A stretch of DNA of 37,585 bases from Natronococcus jeotgali DSM 18795 (lineage in GTDB: Archaea; Halobacteriota; Halobacteria; Halobacteriales; Natrialbaceae). Positions 24,472 through 32,176 of this stretch are shown here, one piece after another. The stretch's first letter is position 1. Every line of letters starts with the position of its first letter. The stretch spans positions 4,305-41,889 of the forward strand of contig NZ_AOIA01000019.1 in assembly GCF_000337695.1 (NCBI RefSeq). Direction: 5' to 3'. The notes beneath the pieces were generated by a model. The model was given only the letters and a program-made list of their open reading frames with translations, did not search any database and had not been told where the DNA came from. The position numbers and the translations under genes were made by a program.

Positions 24472-26091
24472 ATGAGCCGTGACCGGGCCCTCCTCGACCG
24501 GGCCCTGGAACGTGGCGAACAGGACGGCGGAAGCGTCGAGTTCAAGGAACGGCTGCTTCGGGACGTCCACCTCGAGGGCGGACGCCGGGAGAGCCTGGCC
24601 GCACAGCTCCGTCACCGACTGCTGTCGGGCGACGGGGAAGCGACCTACGTCGTCGGCGTCACCGACGACGGCGGGCTCGCCGGCATCGATCACGACGCCT
24701 TCTCCGAGTCGATGGACGTCCTCTCCCTGCTGGCCGAGGAGGCCGACGCTCACATCGACGACGTCCAGACCTGGGGCGTCGGAGGCGAGAGCGGCTCCTC
24801 CAAGGGGCTGGTTGGGGTCGCACAGGTCCGCGACGGTTCGATGCTCGAGACCGACGACGAACACCTCGTCGTCGGGACGGCGGGCCACGTCGACCACGGG
24901 AAGAGCACCCTCGTCGGATCGCTCGTTACCGGCACCGCCGACGACGGCGACGGCGCGACGCGGGCGTACCTCGACGTCCAGCCCCACGAGGTCGAGCGCG
25001 GCCTCTCCGCCGATCTCTCCTACGCGGTCTACGGGTTCGATGACGACGGCCCCGTCCGGGTCCGGAACCCGGACCGCAAGGCCGACCGCGCCGAGGTCGT
25101 CGAGGAGGCCGATCGACTCGTCTCCTTCGTCGACACCGTCGGCCACGAGCCGTGGCTCCGGACGACGATCCGCGGGCTGGTCGGACAGAAGCTCGACTAC
25201 GGGCTGCTCGTCGTCGCCGCCGACGACGGCCCGACCCGAACCACCCGCGAGCACCTCGGCGTGTTGCTGGCGACGGAGCTGCCGACGATCGTCGCGATCA
25301 CGAAGGTCGACGCCGTCTCCGACGAGCGGGTCGAGGAGGTCGAACGCGAGGTCGAGCGGCTGCTCCGGGACGTCGAGAAGTCCCCGCTGCGGGTCGCCCG
25401 CCACGGCGTCGACGCCGCACTCGAGGAGATCGGCGACCGCGTCGTTCCCATCGTGACGACGAGCGCGCTCACGATGGAGGGACTCGACACGTTCGACGAA
25501 CTGTTCGATCGGCTGCCCAAGACCTCCCGGGACACCGGCGAGTTCCGGATGTACGTCGACCGCAGCTACTCGGTCACCGGCGTCGGGGCCGTCGCCTCGG
25601 GGACGATCATGGCCGGCGAGGTCGAGGCCGGCGACGAACTCCTGCTCGGACCGATGCCCGACGGGCGGTTCCAGGAGGTCGAGGTCCGATCGATCGAGAT
25701 GCACTACCACCGGGTCGATAAGGCTCGAGCCGGCCGGATCGTCGGCATCGCGCTTAAGGGAGTCACCGAAAGCGCCATCGAGCGCGGGATGGCCCTGATT
25801 CCCCGCGACGCCGATCCCGATCCAGTCCGGGAGTTCGAGGCCGAGGTGATGGTGCTCAACCACCCCACCCGGATCGGGGACGGCTACGAGCCCGTCGTCC
25901 ACCTCGAGACGATCGGCGAGGCCGCGGCCTTCTCCCCGGAGAACGGGCGGCTGCTGCCGGGCGATACGGGACGAACCACCGTCCGGTTCAAGTTCCGCCC
26001 ATACCTCGTCGAGGAGGGCCAGAAGTTCGTCTTCCGGGAGGGACGGAGCAAGGGGGTCGGTACCGTCACGGACGTCCGTCCCGCCGAGTAA
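24472..26091 (+). CDS. GTPBP1-family translational GTPase
   Basis: The 539-residue protein is an EF-Tu/EF-1A-like GTPase of the GTPBP1 group. Its first 125 residues, rich in SVEFKERLLR and YVVGVTDDGGLAGI, precede the G domain, as in that group. Motifs are G1 GHVDHGKS (138-145), G3 DTVGHE (219-224), G4 TKVD (275-278) and G5 TSAL, then beta-barrel domains with YSVTGVGAVASGTIMAGEVEAGDELLLGPM. Related proteins act in mRNA quality control and ribosome rescue. The role here is inferred from family. It converges on a HAD hydrolase gene with 11 bases between stops. Confidence 0.92.
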   Translation: MSRDRALLDRALERGEQDGGSVEFKERLLRDVHLEGGRRESLAAQLRHRLLSGDGEATYVVGVTDDGGLAGIDHDAFSESMDVLSLLAEEADAHIDDVQTWGVGGESGSSKGLVGVAQVRDGSMLETDDEHLVVGTAGHVDHGKSTLVGSLVTGTADDGDGATRAYLDVQPHEVERGLSADLSYAVYGFDDDGPVRVRNPDRKADRAEVVEEADRLVSFVDTVGHEPWLRTTIRGLVGQKLDYGLLVVAADDGPTRTTREHLGVLLATELPTIVAITKVDAVSDERVEEVEREVERLLRDVEKSPLRVARHGVDAALEEIGDRVVPIVTTSALTMEGLDTFDELFDRLPKTSRDTGEFRMYVDRSYSVTGVGAVASGTIMAGEVEAGDELLLGPMPDGRFQEVEVRSIEMHYHRVDKARAGRIVGIALKGVTESAIERGMALIPRDADPDPVREFEAEVMVLNHPTRIGDGYEPVVHLETIGEAAAFSPENGRLLPGDTGRTTVRFKFRPYLVEEGQKFVFREGRSKGVGTVTDVRPAE

Positions 26092-26102
26092 CACTACCGG
26101 CG

Positions 26103-26783
26103 TCAGCGCCAGGGCGGAGACCGCAGGTCGGCCAGCGACTCGAGGACGTAGTCCGGGCTCGGGTCCGGCTCCGCCGGGACCGTCCCCTCGGGAAGCCACG
26201 CCGAATCGATCCCCGCAGCCCGGGCGCCCGCGACGTCGGCAGAGAGAGAGTTACCGACGTACACCGTCCGCTCCGGCGCCGAGCCGAGCTCGTCGAGCAC
26301 GAGATCGAACGGCTCCGGATCGGGCTTGGGCGCGGCGTCCTCGCCCGCGTAGACGATCGTCTCGAACGCGTCCTCGAGTCCCGTCGACTCGAGCTTCTGG
26401 CGCTGCATCGCGGAGAGTCCGTTCGTGACCAGTCCGAGCGCGTACTCGTCGGCCAGCGCCTCCAGGGTCGCCGTCGCTCCCGGCAGCGGCTCGACGTTTC
26501 GCTGGTCGCGCTCCTCGCGGAACGCGCGCGCGACCGCGAGGCCGTCGGCGCGGTCGTACCCCGACTCGACCGCCAGATCGCCGAAACACTGCTCGTGGAG
26601 GTCTACGGGTCTCGCGCTTCGCTCGAGGTACTCCCGGTAACGATCGTAGTAGGCCCCCGGCTCGAAGACGGGGCCGACGCCGGCGCGCTCGAAGGCGATC
26701 TCGAGGACGTCGGCCGCGCTGCGGCGGTACCGACAGAGCGTGCCGTCGAGATCGAAGAGCACGGTGTCGATCGGGGCAGCCAT
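26103..26783 (-). CDS. HAD-family hydrolase
   Basis: The 226-residue protein has motif I FDLDGT (D10/D12), a helical cap with YYDRYREYLERSARPVDLHEQCFG, motif II LVTNGLS, motif III Lys in APKPDPEPF, and motif IV VGNSLSADVAGARAAG. The motif IV pattern GNSLxxD is a variant of the usual GDSxxxD, with N in place of the first Asp, which may alter metal binding. The reaction is unknown. Its start codon abuts the stop of mch (0-base gap), so it is co-transcribed with that C1-metabolism gene. Confidence 0.9.
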   Translation of the reverse strand: MAAPIDTVLFDLDGTLCRYRRSAADVLEIAFERAGVGPVFEPGAYYDRYREYLERSARPVDLHEQCFGDLAVESGYDRADGLAVARAFREERDQRNVEPLPGATATLEALADEYALGLVTNGLSAMQRQKLESTGLEDAFETIVYAGEDAAPKPDPEPFDLVLDELGSAPERTVYVGNSLSADVAGARAAGIDSAWLPEGTVPAEPDPSPDYVLESLADLRSPPWR

Positions 26784-27716
26784 CTAGAGGCTGAACGACT
26801 CCGCGAGCAGCTCCTCGTCGGTCTCGCCGTAGCTCTCGGTCGGTCCTCCGAGGACGTCGACGGTGACCGCCGCGGGCGCGAACAGATCCGCGGGAACCTC
26901 CTCGAACTGCCAGTCCAGATCGTCGAAGATCGCCGCGAAGGGACGGCCGTGGGCCTCGGCCGCCGTCGAGGGGATCGAGTCGAAGACGTCCGCGTCCTCC
27001 CGGACCGTCAGGTGGGCGCGGCCGCCGTAGGCGATCGCGTCGTTCGTCCTGGCGATCGCGTCGTCCTCGTCGGCCGCGACCGGCGCGACCGGGGCCCGGC
27101 CCGTCGCCGAGACGATGTCGTTAGGATCGTATCCCAGCTCCGTCAGCCGGTAGGTCGCGAGCTCGGCCGCCCGCGCCGCGGACGTGATGCTCCCCGCGAG
27201 ACTCGCCGTCCGGTAGGCGAGCAGGAAGACGCTGCTGGGCTCGACCTCCGCGAGGTCGGCGACCTGCTCGGCGGCCGACGCCGTCGGCAGCTCGTCGCTC
27301 TCGACGGCCAGCGCGGTCAGGTCGAACGCGTCGGTGTAGCCGACCTGCCTGAACTCCTCCTCGCGCGCGACGAGCGCTCGCGCGGGCCCGCTGCCGAGCC
27401 CCTCGAAGTCCTCCGTCGCCAGCTCCCAACCCGCCTTCTGGGAGCAAAGCAGCGACAGCGCCGGCTGGTCCGACGTCAGCTCGACGTAGGGGATCGGCGT
27501 CCCGTCGATCTCGCCGAGCTGGTGGCTCGGCGTGGCCATCCCCGCGGTCTGGATCTCGGTCAACAGCAGTCCGGCTTCGACCCCGCCGTCGAACTCGACG
27601 CCGAAGTCGAGGACGGTCGCCTCGTTCTCGAGGTCGAACCCGCCGACGTTGAGCTCCTCGGCGTAGTCGAGGGCTTCGTCGACCAGCTCGATCGCCATCC
27701 GGTTGAGACTCTCCAT
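26784..27716 (-). CDS. mch: Methenyltetrahydromethanopterin cyclohydrolase
   Basis: Mch interconverts methenyl- and formyl-tetrahydromethanopterin, or the folate equivalent in halophiles. The 310 residues include MESLNRMAIELVDEALDYAEELNV, GGVEAGLLLTEIQTAGMATP, PYVELTSDQPALSLLCSQKAGWEL, and the mid-protein GLGSGPARAL and the C-terminal IFDDLDWQFEEVPADLFAPAAVTV typical of Mch. Haloarchaea lack methanogenesis, so this probably supplies one-carbon units for biosynthesis. It ends exactly where the HAD gene begins, suggesting one transcript. Confidence 0.94.
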   Translation of the reverse strand: MESLNRMAIELVDEALDYAEELNVGGFDLENEATVLDFGVEFDGGVEAGLLLTEIQTAGMATPSHQLGEIDGTPIPYVELTSDQPALSLLCSQKAGWELATEDFEGLGSGPARALVAREEEFRQVGYTDAFDLTALAVESDELPTASAAEQVADLAEVEPSSVFLLAYRTASLAGSITSAARAAELATYRLTELGYDPNDIVSATGRAPVAPVAADEDDAIARTNDAIAYGGRAHLTVREDADVFDSIPSTAAEAHGRPFAAIFDDLDWQFEEVPADLFAPAAVTVDVLGGPTESYGETDEELLAESFSL

Positions 27717-27785
27717 ACCCCTCCTCTAGCGTCGGCCGTAAAACAGTTTGTCAGTCGGCGCCGCCTCGCCGTCGCCCCTTCGCGA

Positions 27786-27992
27786 TCAGGCGTCGGCCTC
27801 GTAGCCCGCGTCCTCGATCGTGCTGCGGATCCCCTCGACGGTCGTCTCCTCGCCGTGTTCGACGCGCACCTCGTCGGTCTCGTGGTTCGCCGTCGCCGAC
27901 GAGACGCCCGCGAGCGCCTCGAGCGCGTCGGTAACGGTTTCCTCGCAGCCGCTACAGGACATGCCGGTAACGTCGAGCGTCGTCCGTTCCAT
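27786..27992 (-). CDS. Heavy-metal-associated (CopZ-like) chaperone
   Basis: The 68-residue protein is a single HMA ferredoxin-like domain with the metal site GMSCSGC (C13 and C16), followed by EETVTDALEALAGVSSATANHETDEVRVEH and a second helix. Such proteins carry Cu(I) to a P-type ATPase or regulator. No copper ATPase is in the window. It is separated from mch by 69 bases and may have its own promoter. Confidence 0.92.
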   Translation of the reverse strand: MERTTLDVTGMSCSGCEETVTDALEALAGVSSATANHETDEVRVEHGEETTVEGIRSTIEDAGYEADA

Positions 27993-28085
27993 GCCCGCCC
28001 GTACCGACTCGAGGGTGTTCGGTCTTGCGCCTCGAGACGCCGGGCCGGCCCGAGCCGCGGGCGAATACGCCGTCGGGTCGATCCG

Positions 28086-28400
28086 CTACTCGCGGTCGCT
28101 CGAGGGGAACCGACCCAGGGCCTCCTCGACGGCCTCGACCTTTTCCGAGGCGGCCGTCTCGCGGTCCCGCTTGTCGTCGATCTTCAAGACGGTGCTTACG
28201 CGATCGCCGTCGACGGCCTCGTGGGCCGCCTGGGCGGCCGCGAACAGCTCGTCGATCGAGTCGGCCTCGATCACCGTCCCCATCGGGTTCGTCTCGTAGC
28301 CGACGTCGTACTCCTCGAGGGCGTCGACGGCCCTCGCGACCTCCTCGGCCATGCTGCCCTCGATCACCGGTGCGACGCTGAGTAGCGCGACGACTGTCAT
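28086..28400 (-). CDS. MTH1187-family thiamine-binding protein
   Basis: The 104-residue protein starts MTVVALLSVAPVIEG and has the ferredoxin-like pattern of the MTH1187/YkoF group: SMAEEVARAVDALEEYDVGYETNPMGTVIEADSIDELFAAAQAAHEAV then RVSTVLKIDDKRD. Structurally characterised relatives bind thiamine or its derivatives and form tetramers. A longer frame to 28445 begins with an alternative codon; ATG 28400 matches the family. No thi genes lie nearby. Confidence 0.88.
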   Translation of the reverse strand: MTVVALLSVAPVIEGSMAEEVARAVDALEEYDVGYETNPMGTVIEADSIDELFAAAQAAHEAVDGDRVSTVLKIDDKRDRETAASEKVEAVEEALGRFPSSDRE

Positions 28401-28505
28401 GGCGGACACTGTCGGGATCGTCGCACCTAAATCCGGACCCTGCACTCGACTCTCCGCGGTCGCGATCGGTCGTCGGAACTCGACGGCTGAGGACGGTCGC
28501 CGTCG

Positions 28506-28859
28506 TCACCGGACGGGGCGCGGACGGGGGGCGGCGTCGGGCGGATAGATGACGATGTCGCCGTCGGCGTAGACGTACACCTCGTGCTCGAGGGCTGCGA
28601 AGGCGATGTGGCCGCCGGTTCGCTCGGTGCCGTCGGCCTTCGGCCGGAATATCCGATCGAGGGCGTCGGGATCGATGCTGTCGTACAGGGAGAACTCGCC
28701 CTGCGAAACGTCCGTGTCGGCGATCTCCGCGAGCGCGTGGACGATCCTCGCGGTCAGCGTCGCGGTGTCGTCGTCCGCGTGGTGAAAGACGTACCTGTCG
28801 TTGGCCTGGTCGTACTGGAGTTCGTCCGTCTCCGTTTCGGATGTAGACTGGGGTTGCAT
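28506..28859 (-). CDS. Stand-alone HalOD1 domain protein
   Basis: The 117-residue protein is essentially one HalOD1 domain: ATLTARIVHALAEIADTDVSQGEFSLYDSIDPDALDRIF, then GGHIAFAALEHEVYVYADGDIVIYPP, after a polar N-terminus starting MQPQSTSETETDELQYDQ. HalOD1 is a haloarchaeal output domain often attached to response regulators. Here it is free. ATG 28859 is preferred over the GTG at 28916 because the TATA box at 28903-28912 would lie within the longer form. The promoter implies a leader of about 20 bases. The same domain appears twice in the 20769 gene. Confidence 0.85.
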   Translation of the reverse strand: MQPQSTSETETDELQYDQANDRYVFHHADDDTATLTARIVHALAEIADTDVSQGEFSLYDSIDPDALDRIFRPKADGTERTGGHIAFAALEHEVYVYADGDIVIYPPDAAPRPRPVR

Positions 28860-28902
28860 GGGACCTGTTCGTTCGACCGTTCGCTGGTGGGTATCGCTCC
28901 GG

Positions 28903-28912
28903 GATATATAAG
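28903..28912 (-). promoter_or_regulatory. TATA box of the HalOD1 gene
   Basis: Minus-strand CTTATATATC is a strong TATA match 44-53 bases before ATG 28859. Confidence 0.65.
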
Positions 28913-29007
28913 CCACTCGCAGGCGGCACTACTGCTCGAGGCGGACGGTCATCTCGGCCGACACCCGCGACGAGCCCGCGGTCCGGAGCCCGCGGCGTCG
29001 GATCGGG

Positions 29008-29334
29008 TCAGAACGACTCGTGGGGCCACTCCTCACGCTCGCCAATCGCCGGCGGGGTCCGGTCGCTATACCCCTTGCGGCCGATCGCGGAGTCGCCGAC
29101 GGTGTTGAAGATCGCGGCCCGAGCGTCCGCGGCGGAGTCGATGCGCTCCTCGGGAACCAGCTCGAACAGCTCGTGGAGTTGCTGTTCGCCGTTCGGGAGG
29201 TCCAACACCGCGTCGCCGTACTGCTCGACCAACTCGTCGCTCGTCGTCGGATACTGGTGGTCCTCGAGGTCGCGAGCGAGCGGTCCGAACTCGACGCCCA
29301 GCTCTCTCGTTCGCTCGTCGTCTGGTCCGGTCAT
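29008..29334 (-). CDS. DUF5789 family protein
   Basis: The 108-residue acidic protein from ATG 29334 reads MTGPDDERTRELGVEFGPLARDL, then YPTTSDELVEQYGDAVLDLPNGEQQLHELFELV, RIDSAADARAAIFNTVGDSAIGRKGYSDRTPP. This matches haloarchaeal DUF5789 proteins, with a YP-x-T-x-D-E-L-V-E-x-YG segment. The function is unknown. Minus-strand CTTTAAG at 29362-29368 gives correct leaderless spacing and rules out the upstream start at 29385. Confidence 0.85.
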   Translation of the reverse strand: MTGPDDERTRELGVEFGPLARDLEDHQYPTTSDELVEQYGDAVLDLPNGEQQLHELFELVPEERIDSAADARAAIFNTVGDSAIGRKGYSDRTPPAIGEREEWPHESF

Positions 29335-29361
29335 TCCGACTCTCAAGCCGCCACGGTCCGA

Positions 29362-29368
29362 CTTAAAG
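29362..29368 (-). promoter_or_regulatory. TATA box of the DUF5789 gene
   Basis: Minus-strand CTTTAAG lies 28-34 bases before ATG 29334. Confidence 0.6.
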
Positions 29369-29672
29369 CCCGTCGGTGGTTTCACGCCGGCCCCGAGCGC
29401 GAAGGCGGTTCATCTCGAGTTACTCGCTCCAATCGGGAGTTGGTAACTCGACGTCGGATACCGTCGCTCGAGGACGAACGGTTCTCGGGGATTCGGAACG
29501 AGACACCTCGAGGCCGGCCGCCGAGTCGACGGTCGCTCGAGGACGCGCGGAGTACGGGTTCCGATTCGGCTCGAGACCGTCGGAGCGTTACTCTGAAACT
29601 GTGCTGACCGAACTGCGAGCTTCGCGAACCGCTCGCTCTCGTTCGCGGTCTTCTCGTTCAAATCTAGTGCGA
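29369..29672. other. Non-coding region before tRNA-associated repeat
   Basis: No gene is supported. The last part (about 29595-29672) holds GAGCTTCGCGAACCGCTCGCTC followed by GTTCAAATCTAGTGC, which looks like an inverted, decayed tRNA-Gly 3' end (T-loop TTCAAATC) leading into the 100-bp element. Confidence 0.55.
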
Positions 29673-29772
29673 TTTTCACTGAACAGTCGACTCGCTCCGC
29701 TCACGGCTTCGCCGTTCGCAATACCGTGGCGCGTAGCGCCACGCGACGCTCGTCGTTGTTGTTCAGTGAAAA
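29673..29772. repeat. 100-bp inverted-repeat element, copy 1
   Basis: TTTTCACTGAACA (29673-29685) and its exact complement TGTTCAGTGAAAA (29760-29772) bound a 100-bp unit with internal hairpins ACGGC-TTC-GCCGT and GTGGCG-CGTAG-CGCCAC. It abuts the discriminator base of tRNA-Gly, so it would form the 3' trailer of that tRNA transcript. Copy 2 at 31585-31684 differs at two positions only. It resembles a small palindromic (MITE-like) element; no transposase is present. Confidence 0.85.
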
Positions 29773-29843
29773 TGCGCTGGCTGGGATTTGAACCCAGGTT
29801 GTGACCATGGCAAGGTCACGTGATACCACTACACTACCAGCGC
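29773..29843 (-). tRNA. tRNA-Gly(GCC), copy 1
   Basis: The 71-nt cloverleaf has acceptor GCGCTGG paired with CCAGCGC, a three-pair D-stem GTG/CAC, anticodon stem TGACC/GGTCA with loop TTGCCAT (anticodon GCC), variable CAAC, T-stem CTGGG/CCCAG with TTCAAAT, and discriminator A. CCA is not encoded. CATAAGGG on the plus strand at 29875-29882 may be the upstream promoter box. It is identical to copy 2. Confidence 0.97.
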
Positions 29844-30158
29844 CCCGTTGCAGTCTTACGTCTCTCGAGTGAATTCATAAGGGTTACGAATCGGTCGGCT
29901 CGAGTGCAGATCCGACGCAGCCGGGACCGCGAGCCGTCGGCGGTCGCTATCAGCGATGTGAGACTCGAGACGAGGAGGGGTTGATAGTCGCTCAGAAATC
30001 ACCTCTGTCGGCAGTCCCCCGCACTGGCTACGTATCCGACGAGGTGGTGATGTAATTGTGTATTATGGTCTCAAATGTTGTTATCGACCTACATGAACGC
30101 AATTCTATTATCTGTAGGAAAGATTAATATTCAATGACGGTGTGTGTTATCTCGGACC
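29844..30158. other. AT-richer spacer between tRNA-Gly and the M14 gene
   Basis: No gene is supported. The first 45 bases resemble those beyond tRNA copy 2 (both begin CCCCGTTGCAGT and later have a (C/T)ATAAGG box), so the promoter was duplicated with the tRNA. From about 30050 the DNA becomes notably A/T-rich and ends in TTAATATT (30124-30131), the likely TATA box of the carboxypeptidase gene. Confidence 0.6.
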
Positions 30159-31322
30159 ATGAAGCGAAGGCAAGTACTGAAAAGCGTTGGTGGAGCGACA
30201 GCCATGGGACTCGCCGTATCCGGACGAGTCGCGGCACAGGATTGCCAGGACGACTTCATCAAACCGGGCGGGCCGTTCGTTCCGGAGACCGCGACCATCA
30301 ACTACAACGCGTTCACGAGCAACGAGGAACTGTACGAGACGCTCGAGAAACTCGACTCCCGAAGCGGTCTCGAGTACGAGTCGATCGGCGAGACGTGGCA
30401 AGGCCGCGATATCCCCTACGTACGTGCCGGGGATGGTGATCCGGACGTCTTCTACATCACCCAACAACACGGCGACGAGCAGCACGTGACCGAGGCCGCC
30501 TTGCGTCTTCTCCAGGGGCTCGCTTCCGGCGGGCGCCGGTCCGACGAGATCCTTGACGAACTAACGCTCCACGTCGTCCCACGACTCAATCCCGACGGCT
30601 GGGCGCCAGCAGACGACAACGAGACGCCCACGCGAGCGAACGCGCGGCCGGAGGACGTCTGTCACGACGGACCGTACTTCGGATCGGATCAGTGTGGGCC
30701 GGTTGACCCGAACCGACAGCACTACTTCGGTATCGACTCGGCTACCCTTGCCGACGCAGACGGCATTGATCCCGACGTGATTCCGGACGAGAATCCCTCA
30801 CCGGAGACCCAGGCACTGCTCGACAAGGCCGACGAGGTCGGCGCCGACATCATCACCGACTGGCACCACCAGTTCACGTACCGCAACGAGGACTGCGAGA
30901 TGATCAACGCGTCGACGCTGTGGCCGCTCAACGAGGCAGCCCCTGATGAGGCAGTAGCCCTCTCCCGACAGATCAGCGCATACGCCTACCAACAAACCAA
31001 GGGATACGGTCACACGACCTGGGATAGATATCCCGGCGGGACAACCGCGAACATCGCACGGAACGCTCATGGCGTCCGAGGACGGGGTAGCGTCCTCTTC
31101 GAGTTCCGCGGGCAGGCGTCCCAGCTTGGAAACGCCTCGAACGGAAGGCTCGTCACCGTCATCAACAACGTCATGACCGAGGTTCTGGAGGGGCTCGCGT
31201 CTGGTGACCTCTACGACGTCGACCCGGCCGATGCCGATTCCCTTCCACCCCGTGGCGATTACTTCTGGAAGGAACTCCCACGAAGCGAGTGGGGGCCAGA
31301 ACACGAGGCGTATCGAGAGTAA
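30159..31322 (+). CDS. Tat-exported M14 metallocarboxypeptidase
   Basis: The 387-residue protein from ATG 30159 has a twin-arginine signal (MKRRQVLKSVGGATAMGLAVSG, cleavage likely after VAAQ) and an M14 carboxypeptidase domain. The zinc motif HGDE gives H104 and E107, the third ligand is H236 or H237 in TDWHHQ, substrate-binding RLNPDGW and DPNRQH are present, and the catalytic Glu is E315 in FEFRGQ. Four cysteines in the mature part could form disulfides. There is no membrane anchor, so it is probably a secreted protein that trims peptides. Its codons are visibly less GC-rich than its neighbours, and it lies between two tRNA-Gly copies, suggesting acquisition. Confidence 0.92.
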   Translation: MKRRQVLKSVGGATAMGLAVSGRVAAQDCQDDFIKPGGPFVPETATINYNAFTSNEELYETLEKLDSRSGLEYESIGETWQGRDIPYVRAGDGDPDVFYITQQHGDEQHVTEAALRLLQGLASGGRRSDEILDELTLHVVPRLNPDGWAPADDNETPTRANARPEDVCHDGPYFGSDQCGPVDPNRQHYFGIDSATLADADGIDPDVIPDENPSPETQALLDKADEVGADIITDWHHQFTYRNEDCEMINASTLWPLNEAAPDEAVALSRQISAYAYQQTKGYGHTTWDRYPGGTTANIARNAHGVRGRGSVLFEFRGQASQLGNASNGRLVTVINNVMTEVLEGLASGDLYDVDPADADSLPPRGDYFWKELPRSEWGPEHEAYRE

Positions 31323-31499
31323 CGCGGGATCGACCGTCGGGAGACACTCCTGACGCGGCCCATCGCACACCGTATTTCCGTCGTGTCTTCGTCGTCACCT
31401 CCCCTTCTGCTACCGGTTCCTTCTCGTTCCTCGAGCGGCGCTTCCGAGTTCGAATACTCGAGTTGCTACGCAGCGCTCGCGGCGTTGTAGTCGGAGAAA

Positions 31500-31521
31500 T
31501 GCGCTGGCTGGGATTTGAACC
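31500..31521 (-). pseudogene. tRNA-Gly 3'-end fragment 1
   Basis: The 3' acceptor strand, T-stem and T-loop of tRNA-Gly(GCC) are repeated exactly (plus-strand GCGCTGG at 31501-31507 onward), and then homology stops before the variable region. GATTTGAAC (31512-31520) pairs with GTTCAAATC (31568-31576) downstream, so it starts a palindromic unit. It cannot be a functional tRNA. Confidence 0.85.
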
Positions 31522-31584
31522 ACGCGAAGACGGTCGCCTCGCTTCGCTCGGCGCTGCGACTTCTCTCGTTCAAATCTAGTGCAA

Positions 31585-31684
31585 TTTTCACTGAACAGCC
31601 GACTCGCTCCGCTCACGGCTTCGCCGTTCGCAATACCGTGGCGCGTAGCGCCACGCGACGCTCGTCGTTGTTGTTCAGTGAAAG
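31585..31684. repeat. 100-bp inverted-repeat element, copy 2
   Basis: It is identical to 29673-29772 except T to C at one internal base and A to G at the final base. It is again bounded by TTTTCACTGAACA and its complement, and again abuts a tRNA-Gly 3' end, here a fragment. Confidence 0.85.
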
Positions 31685-31705
31685 TGCGCTGGCTGGGATT
31701 TGAAC
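31685..31705 (-). pseudogene. tRNA-Gly 3'-end fragment 2
   Basis: This is a second exact copy of the tRNA-Gly 3' end with no anticodon arm. GGGATTTGAA (31695-31704) pairs with TTCAAATCCC (31738-31747), forming another palindromic unit toward the full tRNA at 31816. Confidence 0.85.
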
Positions 31706-31815
31706 CACGGTCGTTCCGCTTCGCTCCACTCCCTGCTTCAAATCCCCTGGACGATGTCTCCGTCTACGGATACTCGCACTGCTACGCAGTGCTCGCGGCG
31801 TTATAGTCGGAGAAA

Positions 31816-31886
31816 TGCGCTGGCTGGGATTTGAACCCAGGTTGTGACCATGGCAAGGTCACGTGATACCACTACACTACCAGCGC
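31816..31886 (-). tRNA. tRNA-Gly(GCC), copy 2
   Basis: It is identical over 71 nt to the copy at 29773-29843, with anticodon GCC and no encoded CCA. GTATAAGG at 31918-31925 is a likely promoter box at the same distance as in copy 1. Its 3' flank (plus strand, about 31750-31815) resembles the flank of fragment 1 (GCTACGCAG, GCTCGCGGCGTT, TAGTCGGAGAAAT), not the 100-bp element. Confidence 0.97.
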
Positions 31887-32176
31887 CCCGTTGCAGTTTC
31901 ACCTATCTCTGGTAGCTGTATAAGGATTGCGAATCGGGGGCCGTGTGAGCCGTTTCGCCGTACCACGTCCCGGTGCCGTCGGTCCATTTCGGCCCCCTCT
32001 CGAGGGGCGTCTCGCAGGGGAACACGTTAGCGGTCGCGACAGTGTGTCTCGAGTACCCGTATGCGTCGAATTCTCACCCGTGAGCCGTTCACAGCCGGAA
32101 TCGAATCCGCTACCCTTTTAAGACCTTGTCCGCAAAACATCGCTACAGTCTAGTGGCGCGGCGCCGAAGCGTGGAC
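31887..32176. promoter_or_regulatory. Spacer between tRNA-Gly and the S10 operon
   Basis: It contains the tRNA promoter box (31918-31925), a tight hairpin CCCCTC-TC-GAGGGG (31994-32007), and CTTTTAAG at 32115-32122, the likely TATA box of the ribosomal operon. No gene is supported. Confidence 0.55.

Noticed and set aside
31500-31705. Additional tRNA genes
   Set aside because: Only the acceptor/T-arm portion is present and there is no anticodon arm, so they are fragments.
29844-31815. Intact integrative element
   Set aside because: No integrase, replication or conjugation gene is present, only one carboxypeptidase and repeats.
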